From assembly GCF_001548035.1 (NCBI RefSeq), contig NZ_AP014723.1:992001-1056000 (forward strand): 64,000 nucleotides of DNA. Reading direction: 5' to 3'. The notes under the pieces are model-generated. The model was not told the DNA's origin, searched no databases, and saw nothing but the letters and a program-made list of their open reading frames with translations. Position 1 is the first letter of the stretch. Each line of letters begins with the position of its first letter. Position numbers and translations under genes: made by a program. The stretch comes from Sulfurospirillum sp. UCH001 (GTDB taxonomy: Bacteria; Campylobacterota; Campylobacteria; Campylobacterales; Sulfurospirillaceae). Shown here piece after piece: positions 9,412-17,821 of the stretch.

Positions 9412-9962
9412 TAGAGTACTTTTTTGATGTCAGCATCGATCATCTCTTCTGGAATTGCGCCTACATAATGTGTAGAGTATTTGCCGTTTTTATCATATAA
9501 GAACATCAAAGGAATGTTTTTAACGCCACCAGCGCTCTGAGCAAGTTTGAAATTGTCAATACCATTGGTGATGATATAATTGATATTGTTATATTTTACA
9601 AAGCTGTTGATTTCTTCATTGGATTTGTTTTCTTCCAAAAGAACACTGATGATGACAAAATTGTCTTTGTATTTTTCTTGAAGGTTAACAAGGTGAGGAA
9701 TTTCAGCTTTACATGGTGGACACCACGTCGTAAAAAAGTTAACTAAAACAATTTTATTTTCATATCCAGCAAAACTAAACCCTCTTTCAAGTGGCGTAAC
9801 AACAATTTCTTTCCCTGAAATGTCTTGAAGTACAATTTTTTCATTTTTAACCTCTTCTTTGACTTTCGAAGAGTTCTCATCTACTTTCTTTTTTTCAGAA
9901 GAACAACCGCTAAAAAAAAGCATAGAACAAGAAACAAATAGAGCAAACCAAAACTTCATCAT
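9411..9962 (-). CDS. TlpA/ResA-like thioredoxin lipoprotein
   Basis: A 183-aa thioredoxin-fold lipoprotein. The signal peptide ends in the lipobox LFFSGC, with the lipidated Cys at residue 20, followed by a lysine- and glutamate-rich linker and a TlpA-type redoxin domain with active site [16 protein letters not shown]. It is predicted to act in the periplasm as a disulfide reductase, for example in cytochrome c maturation or thiol recycling. AAAGGATT precedes tandem ATGs; the first was used. It is the first gene of the ftsY-radA unit. Confidence 0.85.
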   Translation of the reverse strand: MMKFWFALFVSCSMLFFSGCSSEKKKVDENSSKVKEEVKNEKIVLQDISGKEIVVTPLERGFSFAGYENKIVLVNFFTTWCPPCKAEIPHLVNLQEKYKDNFVIISVLLEENKSNEEINSFVKYNNINYIITNGIDNFKLAQSAGGVKNIPLMFLYDKNGKYSTHYVGAIPEEMIDADIKKVL

Positions 9963-10045
9963 AATCCTTTATTAAGAGCTCTTCAAGAACTCTGTATTCC
10001 ATATTTTATTTGCTATAACCTTGCCTCATATGAGGTAAAAACTTC

Positions 10046-10074
10046 TTGCAAAACTGCACGAAGTCTATTATAAT
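10046..10074 (+). promoter_or_regulatory. Promoter for 5-FTHF cyclo-ligase/rny
   Basis: TTGCAA (10046-10051) and a perfect TATAAT (10069-10074) are separated by 17 nt, a good sigma-70-type promoter about 40 nt ahead of the cyclo-ligase start. Two short palindromes lie in the same divergent intergenic region: AAGAGCTCTT (9974-9983) and CCTCATATGAGG (10024-10035). They may be operators. Confidence 0.6.
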
Positions 10075-10113
10075 GGCTATGATTGTATTCAAACATGCCT
10101 TAAAGTGACAACA

Positions 10114-10773
10114 ATGCAAAAAATTAAGTTTGAGAGTAAGTCGGAATTTCGCTCTTATGCAAGAGAAAAATTGTGTTCAGTACACAATCCTTATAAGCGT
10201 GATAAACTCGTTGAAAAACACATTTTAGAACTGTTGAAACATGCCCATGCACGTTCCATATTGCTCTATGTTTCTCTCCCTATTGAAGCCAATACAAAAG
10301 GCATTATTGCAACATGCAGGCGAAGAAAATGTAAAGTCTATGTTCCGTTTATGGAAGGCGTCAGTTTCAAGATGGTAAAATGGAGATTGCCTTCAAGTAA
10401 GAAAACATTTAACATAGAAGAGCCAAAGAACTCTTTTGCTGTTAAACCAAAAATTGATTTTGCAGTAGTGCCCGTCATAGGGGTTGATGGGGCATTGAAA
10501 AGAATTGGTTTTGGTAAAGGGATGTATGATCGTTTTTTTGCATCGCTTGAGCCTAAACCTCCAATAGCATTTGTTCAAAGGGAGTTTTGTATGACACAAA
10601 GCCTTTTATCTGAAGCACATGATATTGCAGCTGATATTTATTTAACCCCCTATAAAACTATTATTAAAAGAGGGACAAATGGTCTTAGAGTCATTAGCGG
10701 TCGGCGGAGCTGCGCTAGCAAGCGGCGTTGCAGGATTTTTCATCGCGAAAAAGATGGAAGCTGCAAATTATGA
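10114..10773 (+). CDS. 5-formyltetrahydrofolate cyclo-ligase
   Basis: A homologue of 5-formyl-THF cyclo-ligase (MTHFS), which converts 5-formyl-THF to 5,10-methenyl-THF with ATP. The substrate/ATP segment VPVIGVDGALKRIGFGKGMYDRFFA (within residues 115-140) is diagnostic. The ATG at 10114 is preferred over a GTG three codons upstream. The family normally ends shortly after the ITP/LTPYKT strand, but this frame runs on another 30 residues through the first 95 nt of rny. The extension is basic and Cys-rich with no family counterpart. Confidence 0.82.
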   Translation: MQKIKFESKSEFRSYAREKLCSVHNPYKRDKLVEKHILELLKHAHARSILLYVSLPIEANTKGIIATCRRRKCKVYVPFMEGVSFKMVKWRLPSSKKTFNIEEPKNSFAVKPKIDFAVVPVIGVDGALKRIGFGKGMYDRFFASLEPKPPIAFVQREFCMTQSLLSEAHDIAADIYLTPYKTIIKRGTNGLRVISGRRSCASKRRCRIFHREKDGSCKL

Positions 10774-12235
10774 GATACATGTTGCTCAAGCAAGAGCTAA
10801 AGCAAAAGCCATTGAGCATGAAGCAGAGTTAATTCTTAGTAATAGCAATATTAAGGTTAAAGAAGCAGAACTAGAAGCGAAACGAAAATACGAAGATCGT
10901 ACGATTACGCTTAAAAAAGAGCATTCAGAAAAAATGCTTGAACTAGAGAAAAAAGAGCGTACTTATAAAGAGGAACTCAAAAAAATCACGAAAGATCGTG
11001 AAGACCTTCAAGTGTTGCAAACAAGCGCAAATGCTTTGTTCGATGAAGGACAACAACTCAAAGAAGAATACACCTCTAAAGTCAATGAAGCGCTTATGGT
11101 GTTAGAGCGTTCAGCAGGACTTACTCAAAATGAAGCAAAAGAGATCGTTTTAGCCAAAGTAGAAGAACAATCTCGTGCAGAAATTGCACATACGGTTAGA
11201 CGCCTTGAAGAAGAGGCAAAACAAGATATCAAACGTCGTGTCAATTACATCCTTGCTCAAGCAACAACCCGTTTTGCAGGTGAGTTCGCGGCTGAGCGTC
11301 TTATCAACGTTGTTAATATTAAAGATGACGAGCTTAAAGGTCGTATTATTGGTAAAGAGGGTCGCAATATCAAAACCCTTGAGATGCTTTTAGGTGTTGA
11401 TATTATCATCGATGATACACCAAATGCGATTATTTTAAGTAGCTTCAACCTTTACAGACGTGCCATTGCAACGAAAGTGATTGAGCTTTTAGTTCAAGAT
11501 GGCAGAATTCAACCAGCACGTATTGAAGGCATCTATGAAAAAGTTAAAGATGAATTTGATCAAAGCTTAATGGAAGAGGGTGAAAATATTATCATCGATC
11601 TTGGTCTTTCTAAAATGCATCCAGAGCTTGTAAAATTGATTGGTCGTTTAAAATTTAGAGCAAGTTATGGACAAAATGCTCTTGGTCACTCACTTGAAGT
11701 TGCTCATTTAGCGGGTATCATTGCAGCTGAAACAGGCGGCGATGTATTGCTTGCTCGCCGTGCAGGTATCTTACATGATATCGGTAAAGCATTAACACAT
11801 GAGACAGCAGGAAGCCATGTTGACTTAGGTGCTGAAATTTGTCGTCGTTATAAAGAGCACGATGTGGTTATCAATGCAATTTTTGCACACCATGGACATG
11901 AAGAACCAACATCTGTTGAATCAGCAGCTGTTTGTGCAGCAGACACCCTTTCTGCGGCTCGTCCAGGTGCTAGAAGAGAAGTTCTTGAGAGCTTCTTAAA
12001 ACGTGTTCAAGATATTGAGGAGATTGCAAAAAATAAACAAGGTATTAAGCAAGTCTATGCGATCAATGCGGGACGTGAAATTCGTGTTATTGCAAATGCA
12101 AAACTCATCAATGATGATGAAGCAGTACTCCTTGCTAAAGAGATTGCACAAGAGATTGAAAGCAAAGTTCAATATCCAGGTGAAATTAAAGTCAACGTTA
12201 TTAGAGAACTTCGCGCTGTTGACTTCGCACGCTAA
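10679..12235 (+). CDS. rny: Ribonuclease Y
   Basis: A 518-aa membrane-anchored endoribonuclease that initiates mRNA decay. It has an N-terminal transmembrane helix (residues 5-25), a long coiled coil (residues 30-190), a KH domain with GRIIGKEGRNIKTLE, and an HD domain with the metal motif ILHDIGKALTHE, ending in VNVIRELRAVDFAR. Full length for the family. The start lies inside the cyclo-ligase frame, giving a 95-nt overlap in another frame. A clear terminator hairpin follows. Confidence 0.96.
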   Translation: MVLESLAVGGAALASGVAGFFIAKKMEAANYEIHVAQARAKAKAIEHEAELILSNSNIKVKEAELEAKRKYEDRTITLKKEHSEKMLELEKKERTYKEELKKITKDREDLQVLQTSANALFDEGQQLKEEYTSKVNEALMVLERSAGLTQNEAKEIVLAKVEEQSRAEIAHTVRRLEEEAKQDIKRRVNYILAQATTRFAGEFAAERLINVVNIKDDELKGRIIGKEGRNIKTLEMLLGVDIIIDDTPNAIILSSFNLYRRAIATKVIELLVQDGRIQPARIEGIYEKVKDEFDQSLMEEGENIIIDLGLSKMHPELVKLIGRLKFRASYGQNALGHSLEVAHLAGIIAAETGGDVLLARRAGILHDIGKALTHETAGSHVDLGAEICRRYKEHDVVINAIFAHHGHEEPTSVESAAVCAADTLSAARPGARREVLESFLKRVQDIEEIAKNKQGIKQVYAINAGREIRVIANAKLINDDEAVLLAKEIAQEIESKVQYPGEIKVNVIRELRAVDFAR

Positions 12236-12246
12236 ACACATTTAAA

Positions 12247-12269
12247 TGTAGAGGCTTTATGCCTCTACA
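12247..12269 (+). terminator. Intrinsic terminator after rny
   Basis: A perfect 9-bp stem, TGTAGAGGC / GCCTCTACA, with a 5-nt loop, followed within a few bases by a run of T (12276-12280), lies 11 nt after the rny stop codon. Confidence 0.8.
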
Positions 12270-12294
12270 GCCTGCTTTTTAATGGATACAAAAA

Positions 12295-14100
12295 ATGCAT
12301 ACGCACTACAGCTTCAAAACCCTTTTTGATGAGATAAAACACTACAAAAAAGAGCTGATATTAGCCAATATCATTGCTTTCTTGGCCGTGACTATTAGCA
12401 CGCCTGTGCCTCTTTTAATGCCTATGTTAGTGGATGAAGTTCTTTTAGGCAAGCAAGGGGTTATGACACACTATGTAGATGCTCTATTTGGAGCTTCAAA
12501 TCCGGCGTATTTTTATATTGGTGTGGTTTTAGTTATTGTTGTTTTGCTAAGAGTCATCTTTTTTCTTTTAAACTATTTGCAAACAAAACTGTTTACGATC
12601 GTGTCTAAAAATATTGCTTTTAAGATTCGCAAAGACGTCTTAGAACATTTGAGCCATGTGGCAATGAACCAATTTGAGTTTTTTGGTTCAGGAAAGGCTG
12701 CTTCTCTCCTCGTAACCGATGTTGAGACAATCGATAATTTCTTAGGTGTTTTTGTCAGTCGTTTAATTATCTCAGTATTTACTATTTTAGGGGTAGGTGC
12801 TGTTTTATTGATGATTCATTGGCAACTTGGTCTTTTCATCTTAATTCTCAATCCAATCGTCATTCTTTTTACTACGAAATTGGCTAAAAAGGTGGCAAAG
12901 CTTAAAAAAGAGCAGAATAAAGCTTTTGAGCTTTTCCAAGAAGCACTCTCTGAGACACTCGATATGTTTGTGCAAATTCGTGCAACCAATAAAGAGAGAC
13001 TCTTTTTTGATAAAGTGGATGAACACGCTAAAACCATTAAAGAAAGTTCAATTATTTTTGGTTACAAAAGTGATGGCGCTAATCGTCTCTCTTTTCTTGT
13101 ATTCTTATCAGGATTTGAGCTTTTTCGCGCAGCAAGTATCTTTGTGGTTGCGTATTCAGATCTTAGTATTGGCGCAATGCTTGCTATTTTTGGTTATTTG
13201 TGGGTTATGATGCCGCCTATTCAAGACATACTCAATATCCAGTATACCTATCACAATGCAAGCAAGGCATTAGGCCGTATTAACGAAATTTTGAGTCTAA
13301 AAAAAGAAGAGAGAGGATCACACATCAAAAATCCTTTCTTAGAAACATATACAAATGCAATTGAACTTAAAGACGTCAATTTTAGCTATGATGGAACAAA
13401 ACAGATTCTTGAAGATATTAATTTGACAATTCCAAAAGGTTCAAAAATCGCTATAATAGGCGCTAGTGGAAGTGGTAAAACAACATTGGCACATCTTTTG
13501 GTAGGACTGTATCCATTAGAATCTGGTGATATTTTCTTTGATGGCATTTCAGTCAAAGAGATTGGTTTAGATGTGGTAAGAGATCATCTCTTTTTAGTGT
13601 TACAAAATCCACAACTTTTCAATGCTTCTATTGCTCAAAACTTGATGATTGATGAAAAAACCGATAAAGCACTCATTCATCAGGCGTTACAAATTGCTCA
13701 GTTGGAGAGTTTTATTGATGAACTTCCTGAAGGGCTACAAACGCAAATAGGCAAGCATGGCATTAAGCTTTCAGGTGGACAAAGACAACGTCTAAGCATC
13801 GCTCGTATGGTGCTGCAAAATCCTAATGTTGTTATTTTGGATGAGTCAACATCAGCATTGGATGTTCATACGGAAGTAAAGCTTTTTAACGCACTTGAAA
13901 ATTATCTAGAATGTAAAACAACCATTATTATAGCGCATAGGCTTAGTACGATTAAAAAGGCCGATTTTATCTATGTGTTGGATAAGGGGCGTATTGTTGA
14001 GTCTGGCACACATGAGGAACTTATGCGTCAAGAGGGCGCATTTTATGAATACGTTGTACAAAATAGAAGGAGTAAAGATAATGAAAAAAATATGGCTTAG
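12295..14100 (+). CDS. ABC exporter, fused permease and ATPase (MsbA-like)
   Basis: A 601-aa type-IV ABC half-exporter. Six transmembrane helices occupy residues 1-310, followed by a nucleotide-binding domain with Walker A GASGSGKTT, signature LSGGQRQRLSIAR, Walker B VVILDESTSALD and H-loop IIAHRLST. It probably acts as a homodimer exporting lipid, drug or peptide; the substrate cannot be read. The 3' end overlaps the SYLF gene by 20 nt. Confidence 0.88.
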   Translation: MHTHYSFKTLFDEIKHYKKELILANIIAFLAVTISTPVPLLMPMLVDEVLLGKQGVMTHYVDALFGASNPAYFYIGVVLVIVVLLRVIFFLLNYLQTKLFTIVSKNIAFKIRKDVLEHLSHVAMNQFEFFGSGKAASLLVTDVETIDNFLGVFVSRLIISVFTILGVGAVLLMIHWQLGLFILILNPIVILFTTKLAKKVAKLKKEQNKAFELFQEALSETLDMFVQIRATNKERLFFDKVDEHAKTIKESSIIFGYKSDGANRLSFLVFLSGFELFRAASIFVVAYSDLSIGAMLAIFGYLWVMMPPIQDILNIQYTYHNASKALGRINEILSLKKEERGSHIKNPFLETYTNAIELKDVNFSYDGTKQILEDINLTIPKGSKIAIIGASGSGKTTLAHLLVGLYPLESGDIFFDGISVKEIGLDVVRDHLFLVLQNPQLFNASIAQNLMIDEKTDKALIHQALQIAQLESFIDELPEGLQTQIGKHGIKLSGGQRQRLSIARMVLQNPNVVILDESTSALDVHTEVKLFNALENYLECKTTIIIAHRLSTIKKADFIYVLDKGRIVESGTHEELMRQEGAFYEYVVQNRRSKDNEKNMA

Positions 14101-14746
14101 TTTAATTATAAGTTTTGTAATGACCACAACACTTTTTGCATCTGCGGAAGAGAAACTTTTGGATTCCTCCAATGCTCTTAAAAACATGATATATGATTCA
14201 AAAATTAAAGTACCACAGAAAATTCTTGAGCGTGCTCAGGCGATTGCTATTTTCCCTGGAACGATTGAAATTAGTATGTTCTTAGGTGGGAAAACAGGTA
14301 ATGGTGTTATGGTCGTTCGTAGAAGTGACGGTTCATGGAGCTATCCATTTTTTGTGAAACTTGGTGGAGCGGGACTTGGTTTTCAACTCGGCTTTGAGAA
14401 AAAAGATATCTTGATGATTTTCCAAACAAAAGACAGTATTCAAAAATTGATGAATAATAAAATTACACTTGGAGCAGATGCATCTGTTGCTGCAGGTCCT
14501 GCAGGTGAGAGTGCTGGTAGAGGTAGTGAGCTTGATTTTAAATCAGAGGTCTATACCTATACGAAGACAGAGGGAGCGTTTGTGGGTGTGTCAATTGATG
14601 GATCTGTTATGAACCATGATTATGACCAAAATATCGAACTCTATGGTAATAATATCACCCCAGCACAAATTGTAGAATCGGATGGACTGATCTCTTCATA
14701 TGCTGTTGAAGAATTCCTCAAAGCAATACAAAAATTGACACGTTAA
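14081..14746 (+). CDS. SYLF-domain (Ysc84/DUF500) secreted protein
   Basis: A 221-aa protein with a signal peptide (cleavage after LFASA) and a SYLF lipid-binding domain. Typical features are AIAIFPGTIEISMFLGGKTGNG and a conserved GADASVAAGPAGESAGRGS segment. The ATG follows AAGGAG, with the start inside the ABC exporter gene. SYLF domains bind phosphoinositides in eukaryotes; the bacterial role is poorly known. The coupling to an ABC exporter and a DedA protein suggests envelope lipid handling (inference). Confidence 0.85.
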   Translation: MKKIWLSLIISFVMTTTLFASAEEKLLDSSNALKNMIYDSKIKVPQKILERAQAIAIFPGTIEISMFLGGKTGNGVMVVRRSDGSWSYPFFVKLGGAGLGFQLGFEKKDILMIFQTKDSIQKLMNNKITLGADASVAAGPAGESAGRGSELDFKSEVYTYTKTEGAFVGVSIDGSVMNHDYDQNIELYGNNITPAQIVESDGLISSYAVEEFLKAIQKLTR

Positions 14747-14754
14747 GGATTAGT

Positions 14755-15318
14755 GTGGAAGATATATTAAGTTCTCTCTCTACGTATGGATATATTATCC
14801 TTTTTTTATATTCGTTTGGCGGCGGTATGGTCGCCATTATTGCTGCTGGAGTGCTATCATATGCAGGTAAAATGGACTTAAGTGCATCAATCGCAGTGGC
14901 AGCGTGTGCGAATATCATCGGTAGTTCATTTTTATTTTATATGGGACGTTACAATAAAAAAGCGTTAATGCCTTATATTAGGGATCATCGAAGAAAGTTA
15001 GCACTCAGTCATATTTTGATGAAAAAGTATGGAGATAAAATTATTTTCATTCAAAAGTTTATTTATGGGCTAAAAACACTTGTGCCTATGACCATTGGAT
15101 TGACAAAGTATCCACAAGTGAAATTTCATATACTCAATACAATTTCAGCTATTGTTTGGGCCGTAGTTTTAGGTATAGGAAGTTTTATGACAGGCGATAT
15201 TTTAATGCGCATTGCTGCGTATTTTTCTGAAAATACCTTTTTAGCACCATTGATTTTACTCTCTATCATTGGGCTTATCTGGTTTTACTTCCAAACTGCT
15301 ACTAAAAAGAAAAACTAA
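14755..15318 (+). CDS. DedA/VTT family membrane protein
   Basis: A 187-aa DedA (SNARE-associated/VTT) protein with a re-entrant first region, the conserved MGRYN segment and the FIQKFIYGLKTLVPMTIGL motif matching the family's F[IL].RF.P..R signature. Members include putative undecaprenyl-phosphate or phospholipid flippases. Translation starts at GTG, 8 nt after the SYLF stop, so the ABC-SYLF-DedA trio is one operon. The terminator hairpin at 15336-15364 closes it. Confidence 0.86.
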   Translation: MEDILSSLSTYGYIILFLYSFGGGMVAIIAAGVLSYAGKMDLSASIAVAACANIIGSSFLFYMGRYNKKALMPYIRDHRRKLALSHILMKKYGDKIIFIQKFIYGLKTLVPMTIGLTKYPQVKFHILNTISAIVWAVVLGIGSFMTGDILMRIAAYFSENTFLAPLILLSIIGLIWFYFQTATKKKN

Positions 15319-15335
15319 ACTTTAAGTGCATTGCC

Positions 15336-15364
15336 AACCTGCCAGTAATCGCTACTGGCAGGTT
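15336..15364. terminator. Bidirectional terminator
   Basis: A perfect 12-bp inverted repeat, AACCTGCCAGTA / TACTGGCAGGTT, with a 5-nt loop, lies 17 nt after the DedA stop. It also lies just beyond the possible minus-strand small ORF ending at 15368, so it could serve both directions. Confidence 0.75.
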
Positions 15365-15367
15365 ACT

Positions 15368-15472
15368 TTAAAATATTTTATTACTTAAAATAAGCATTTT
15401 TTGTTCAAAACGATTCATAAACTCATTGTAAACTTTGCATGAATGACTGATGGTACAGATTAAACTTTTCAT
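15368..15472 (-). CDS. Possible small ORF divergent from the S24 repressor
   Basis: A 34-codon frame (MKSLICTISHSCKVYNEFMN then an arginine- and lysine-containing tail ending NKIF). It has a strong AGAGGAG ribosome site 5-8 nt before the ATG, lies divergent to the S24 regulator, and ends right at a perfect terminator stem. No family recognised. The strength of the ribosome site and the placement support a real small protein, but coding statistics are too weak to be sure. Confidence 0.35.
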   Translation of the reverse strand: MKSLICTISHSCKVYNEFMNRFEQKMLILSNKIF

Positions 15473-15503
15473 AGAAGGCTCCTCTGTTATAAAATTTTCA
15501 ATA

Positions 15504-15552
15504 TTGTAATAAAAATAGAAAATATGCTATAATTTTATTTCAAAATGAAATA
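15504..15552 (+). promoter_or_regulatory. Promoter and putative operator of the S24 repressor gene
   Basis: TTGTAA (15504-15509) and TATAAT (15528-15533) are spaced 18 nt. Immediately downstream lies the perfect 17-bp palindrome TATTTCAAAATGAAATA (15536-15552), between the -10 and the ribosome site, where a repressor would block its own transcription. Confidence 0.5.
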
Positions 15553-15564
15553 TTGGAGGATAAT

Positions 15565-16224
15565 ATGCCAGATATTTTAACGGTTTTGAACAGGGTTAAG
15601 GATATTTTATCTCAAGAATTAGGTGATCGTAAGGTATTTGACAAAGATGTTGCAGAAGCTCTTGGCATCAATCAGCTCACCCTTGCAACAATGAAAAATC
15701 GTGCCAAAATTCCGTATAAAGAAATTCTTGAATTTTGTGCGAAACGAAAAATTTCCATTAATTGGCTTTTGTTTGACCAAGTTGTTGAGAGTTTACAAGC
15801 AGAAACAGATAAATTTGCCAGAGTGCATTATTTTAGAGACATATATGCTTCAGCAGGCGGTGGTGCTTTGAATGAAGATGAAGAGGGCGAAATGATGTAT
15901 CTTGATGAAGAGATTGTTCAAAAGCTGGGTGGTCTTGGAATGATCAAACATATTCAGGCTATTAATGTTTTAGGCGATTCTATGGAGCCCACACTGTACA
16001 GTGGGGATGTTGTTTTTATCAATAAAGAGTACACAAATGCACGCAAAGCAGGCATCTATGTTGTTTCAACGCCAGTAGGACTTTTCATCAAACGTTTACA
16101 ACTTCATGCTAATGGAACAGTCGCTTTGGTCTCTGATAATGAAGCGTATTCACCTGAGATTATTAATGCAGAGGATGTTCAAGTTCTCGGGAAAGTGGTT
16201 GGAAAACTCTCCGCAAATGTTTAG
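15565..16224 (+). CDS. LexA-like S24 family transcriptional repressor
   Basis: A 219-aa regulator with an N-terminal helix-turn-helix (residues 1-70, VFDKDVAEALGINQLTLATMK) and a C-terminal S24 autoprotease domain. Ser139 (VLGDSMEPTLYSGD) and Lys176 (LFIKRLQ) form the Ser-Lys dyad, and an Ala-Gly scissile pair lies at about residues 97-98 (ASAGGG). The family self-cleaves when stimulated by RecA filaments, derepressing target genes. The start is the ATG after TTGGAGGA; a longer TTG start is rejected. Probably autoregulated via the adjacent palindrome. It could be a prophage relic or a chromosomal stress regulator. Confidence 0.83.
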   Translation: MPDILTVLNRVKDILSQELGDRKVFDKDVAEALGINQLTLATMKNRAKIPYKEILEFCAKRKISINWLLFDQVVESLQAETDKFARVHYFRDIYASAGGGALNEDEEGEMMYLDEEIVQKLGGLGMIKHIQAINVLGDSMEPTLYSGDVVFINKEYTNARKAGIYVVSTPVGLFIKRLQLHANGTVALVSDNEAYSPEIINAEDVQVLGKVVGKLSANV

Positions 16225-16244
16225 AGTTTAAGAGAAGCGTTAAT

Positions 16245-17153
16245 CTATGATCTCTTCTTTGCCCAAAAGGCTGCTAGGAAGGCTCCTGATATATTTTGCC
16301 AGACACTAAAAATTGCTCCAATAAGAGCACTTAGGGGAGTAAAATATTTAATAGCTAAGGCAACAGCTAAGCCAGAGTTTTGCATTCCTACTTCAATTGC
16401 AATGGTTTTACAAATTGCATGATTGTATCCAAGCCATTTTGCAACACAATAACCACTCGCAAGTCCTACGCTATTGTGAAGTACAACGCCGATGATGCTC
16501 AAAAATCCTATAGTTGCTATATGTTCTTGGTTGATAGCCACGATAATGGCAATAATAAAGACAATAGAGAGCATAGAAAATGTTGCTAAATAAGGCTCAT
16601 AGCGTTTAATGCTTTCATGTAAAAAATAATTGATGATGACTCCAAAAATAACTGGTACAACAACAATTTGCAAAATGCTCATCAACATTTCATTGAATGG
16701 AACAGGAACACTTTGACCTACATATAAAAGGGTTAAAACAGGTGTTACAACAACTGAGAGTAGGGTTGACGTCATTGTCATTGTGATAGAAAGCGCTACA
16801 TCTCCTTTTGCTAAGTAAGTAATTACATTCGATGCTGTTCCTCCTGAAACGGAGCCTACGAGGATCATCCCTACTAGTAATTCTGTTGAGAAGCCTAGTG
16901 CTTTTGAGAGTATCCATGCAGAAAGAGGCATGATAAAAAATTGTAATGCTACTGTAATTGCGATAGGTTTAGGGCGATGAAGCACACGTGCAAAATCTTC
17001 TAGACGAAGAGTAACACCCATAAAAAACATAATAGCCATCAGAAGCGGAGCAATGTAGCTTTTAAAAGAAAGAAAAATAGGTGGAAGAAAATAGGCACAA
17101 AAAGAGAGTAATAAAACCCATAGAGGGAAAAGAGCATTAAGACGATTAATCAT
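16245..17153 (-). CDS. Bile acid:sodium symporter (BASS) family transporter
   Basis: A 302-aa membrane protein with about nine to ten hydrophobic segments and BASS-family motifs, including the VGSVSGGTASNVITYLA turn near residues 99-115 and IEVGMQNSGLAVALA near residues 252-266. Family members import organic anions such as pantoate or 2-oxoacids with sodium; bile acids are not implied. An AAGGATTTT site precedes the ATG. It lies downstream of the ppiB terminator and appears independently transcribed. Confidence 0.85.
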   Translation of the reverse strand: MINRLNALFPLWVLLLSFCAYFLPPIFLSFKSYIAPLLMAIMFFMGVTLRLEDFARVLHRPKPIAITVALQFFIMPLSAWILSKALGFSTELLVGMILVGSVSGGTASNVITYLAKGDVALSITMTMTSTLLSVVVTPVLTLLYVGQSVPVPFNEMLMSILQIVVVPVIFGVIINYFLHESIKRYEPYLATFSMLSIVFIIAIIVAINQEHIATIGFLSIIGVVLHNSVGLASGYCVAKWLGYNHAICKTIAIEVGMQNSGLAVALAIKYFTPLSALIGAIFSVWQNISGAFLAAFWAKKRS

Positions 17154-17225
17154 TAAAATCCTTGTGCAAAAAGATGGAGGAGATTATAACAAAAATGTGG
17201 ATGGGTACTAAAAGAAGAATGAAGG

Positions 17226-17254
17226 ACATGTAAAGAGTCAGGCTCTTTACATGT
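17226..17254. terminator. Terminator hairpin after ppiB
   Basis: A perfect 12-bp inverted repeat, ACATGTAAAGAG / CTCTTTACATGT, with a 5-nt loop lies 9 nt past the ppiB stop. A T-run follows on the plus strand (17260-17265), and a pyrimidine-rich tract follows on the minus strand. Confidence 0.72.
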
Positions 17255-17263
17255 AGGGATTTT

Positions 17264-17758
17264 TTAAAGTTTGTCTTTGATTTCGATCGTGATCATTTTG
17301 TCGTTTTGTGTAATACTATCAAGTACTTTAAAGCTCTCTTTGTCGTCTTTATCAATAGCACCAAAAACGGTGTGAACACCATCTAAGTGAGGACAATCAA
17401 CAAAGCAGATGAAGAATTGGCTACCGCCTGTGTTTGGACCTGCATGTGCCATTGAAAGAGAGCCACGTTTGTGTCTGCTCTTTTGACCTCTACATTCACA
17501 TGCGATGCTCCAACCAGGGCCTCCTGTTCCTCTTCCACTTGGACAACCACCTTGTGCCATAAAGTTTTTGATAACACGGTGGAAAATAAGCCCATCATAA
17601 AACTTATCATTCGCAAGTGTTGCAAAGTTAGCAACTGTAGTTGGTGTCTCTTCTGGATTAAGCTTAATAACAATATCGCCTTTTTCAGTTTTAATAATGG
17701 CATATTGAAAAGCGCTTAATTGCTCTTTTGTGTAATCGTATGTTTTTAATTTGCTCAT
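17264..17758 (-). CDS. ppiB: Peptidyl-prolyl cis-trans isomerase, cyclophilin type
   Basis: A 164-aa cytoplasmic cyclophilin. It carries the catalytic FHRVIKNFMAQGG (the Arg-Phe-Gln-type site), GTGGPGWSIACE, GSLSMAHAGPNTGGSQFFI and HLDGVHTVFGAI motifs. There is no signal peptide. The IACECRGQKSRHKRG insertion is longer and more basic than in E. coli PpiB but occurs in some epsilonproteobacterial homologues as far as I recall. Confidence 0.92.
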   Translation of the reverse strand: MSKLKTYDYTKEQLSAFQYAIIKTEKGDIVIKLNPEETPTTVANFATLANDKFYDGLIFHRVIKNFMAQGGCPSGRGTGGPGWSIACECRGQKSRHKRGSLSMAHAGPNTGGSQFFICFVDCPHLDGVHTVFGAIDKDDKESFKVLDSITQNDKMITIEIKDKL

Positions 17759-17821
17759 GTGTTAAAGCCTTTATTCTTTAGTTTGGTCGTGGATTATAAC
17801 AAGCGATTCCTATAAGCTGTA

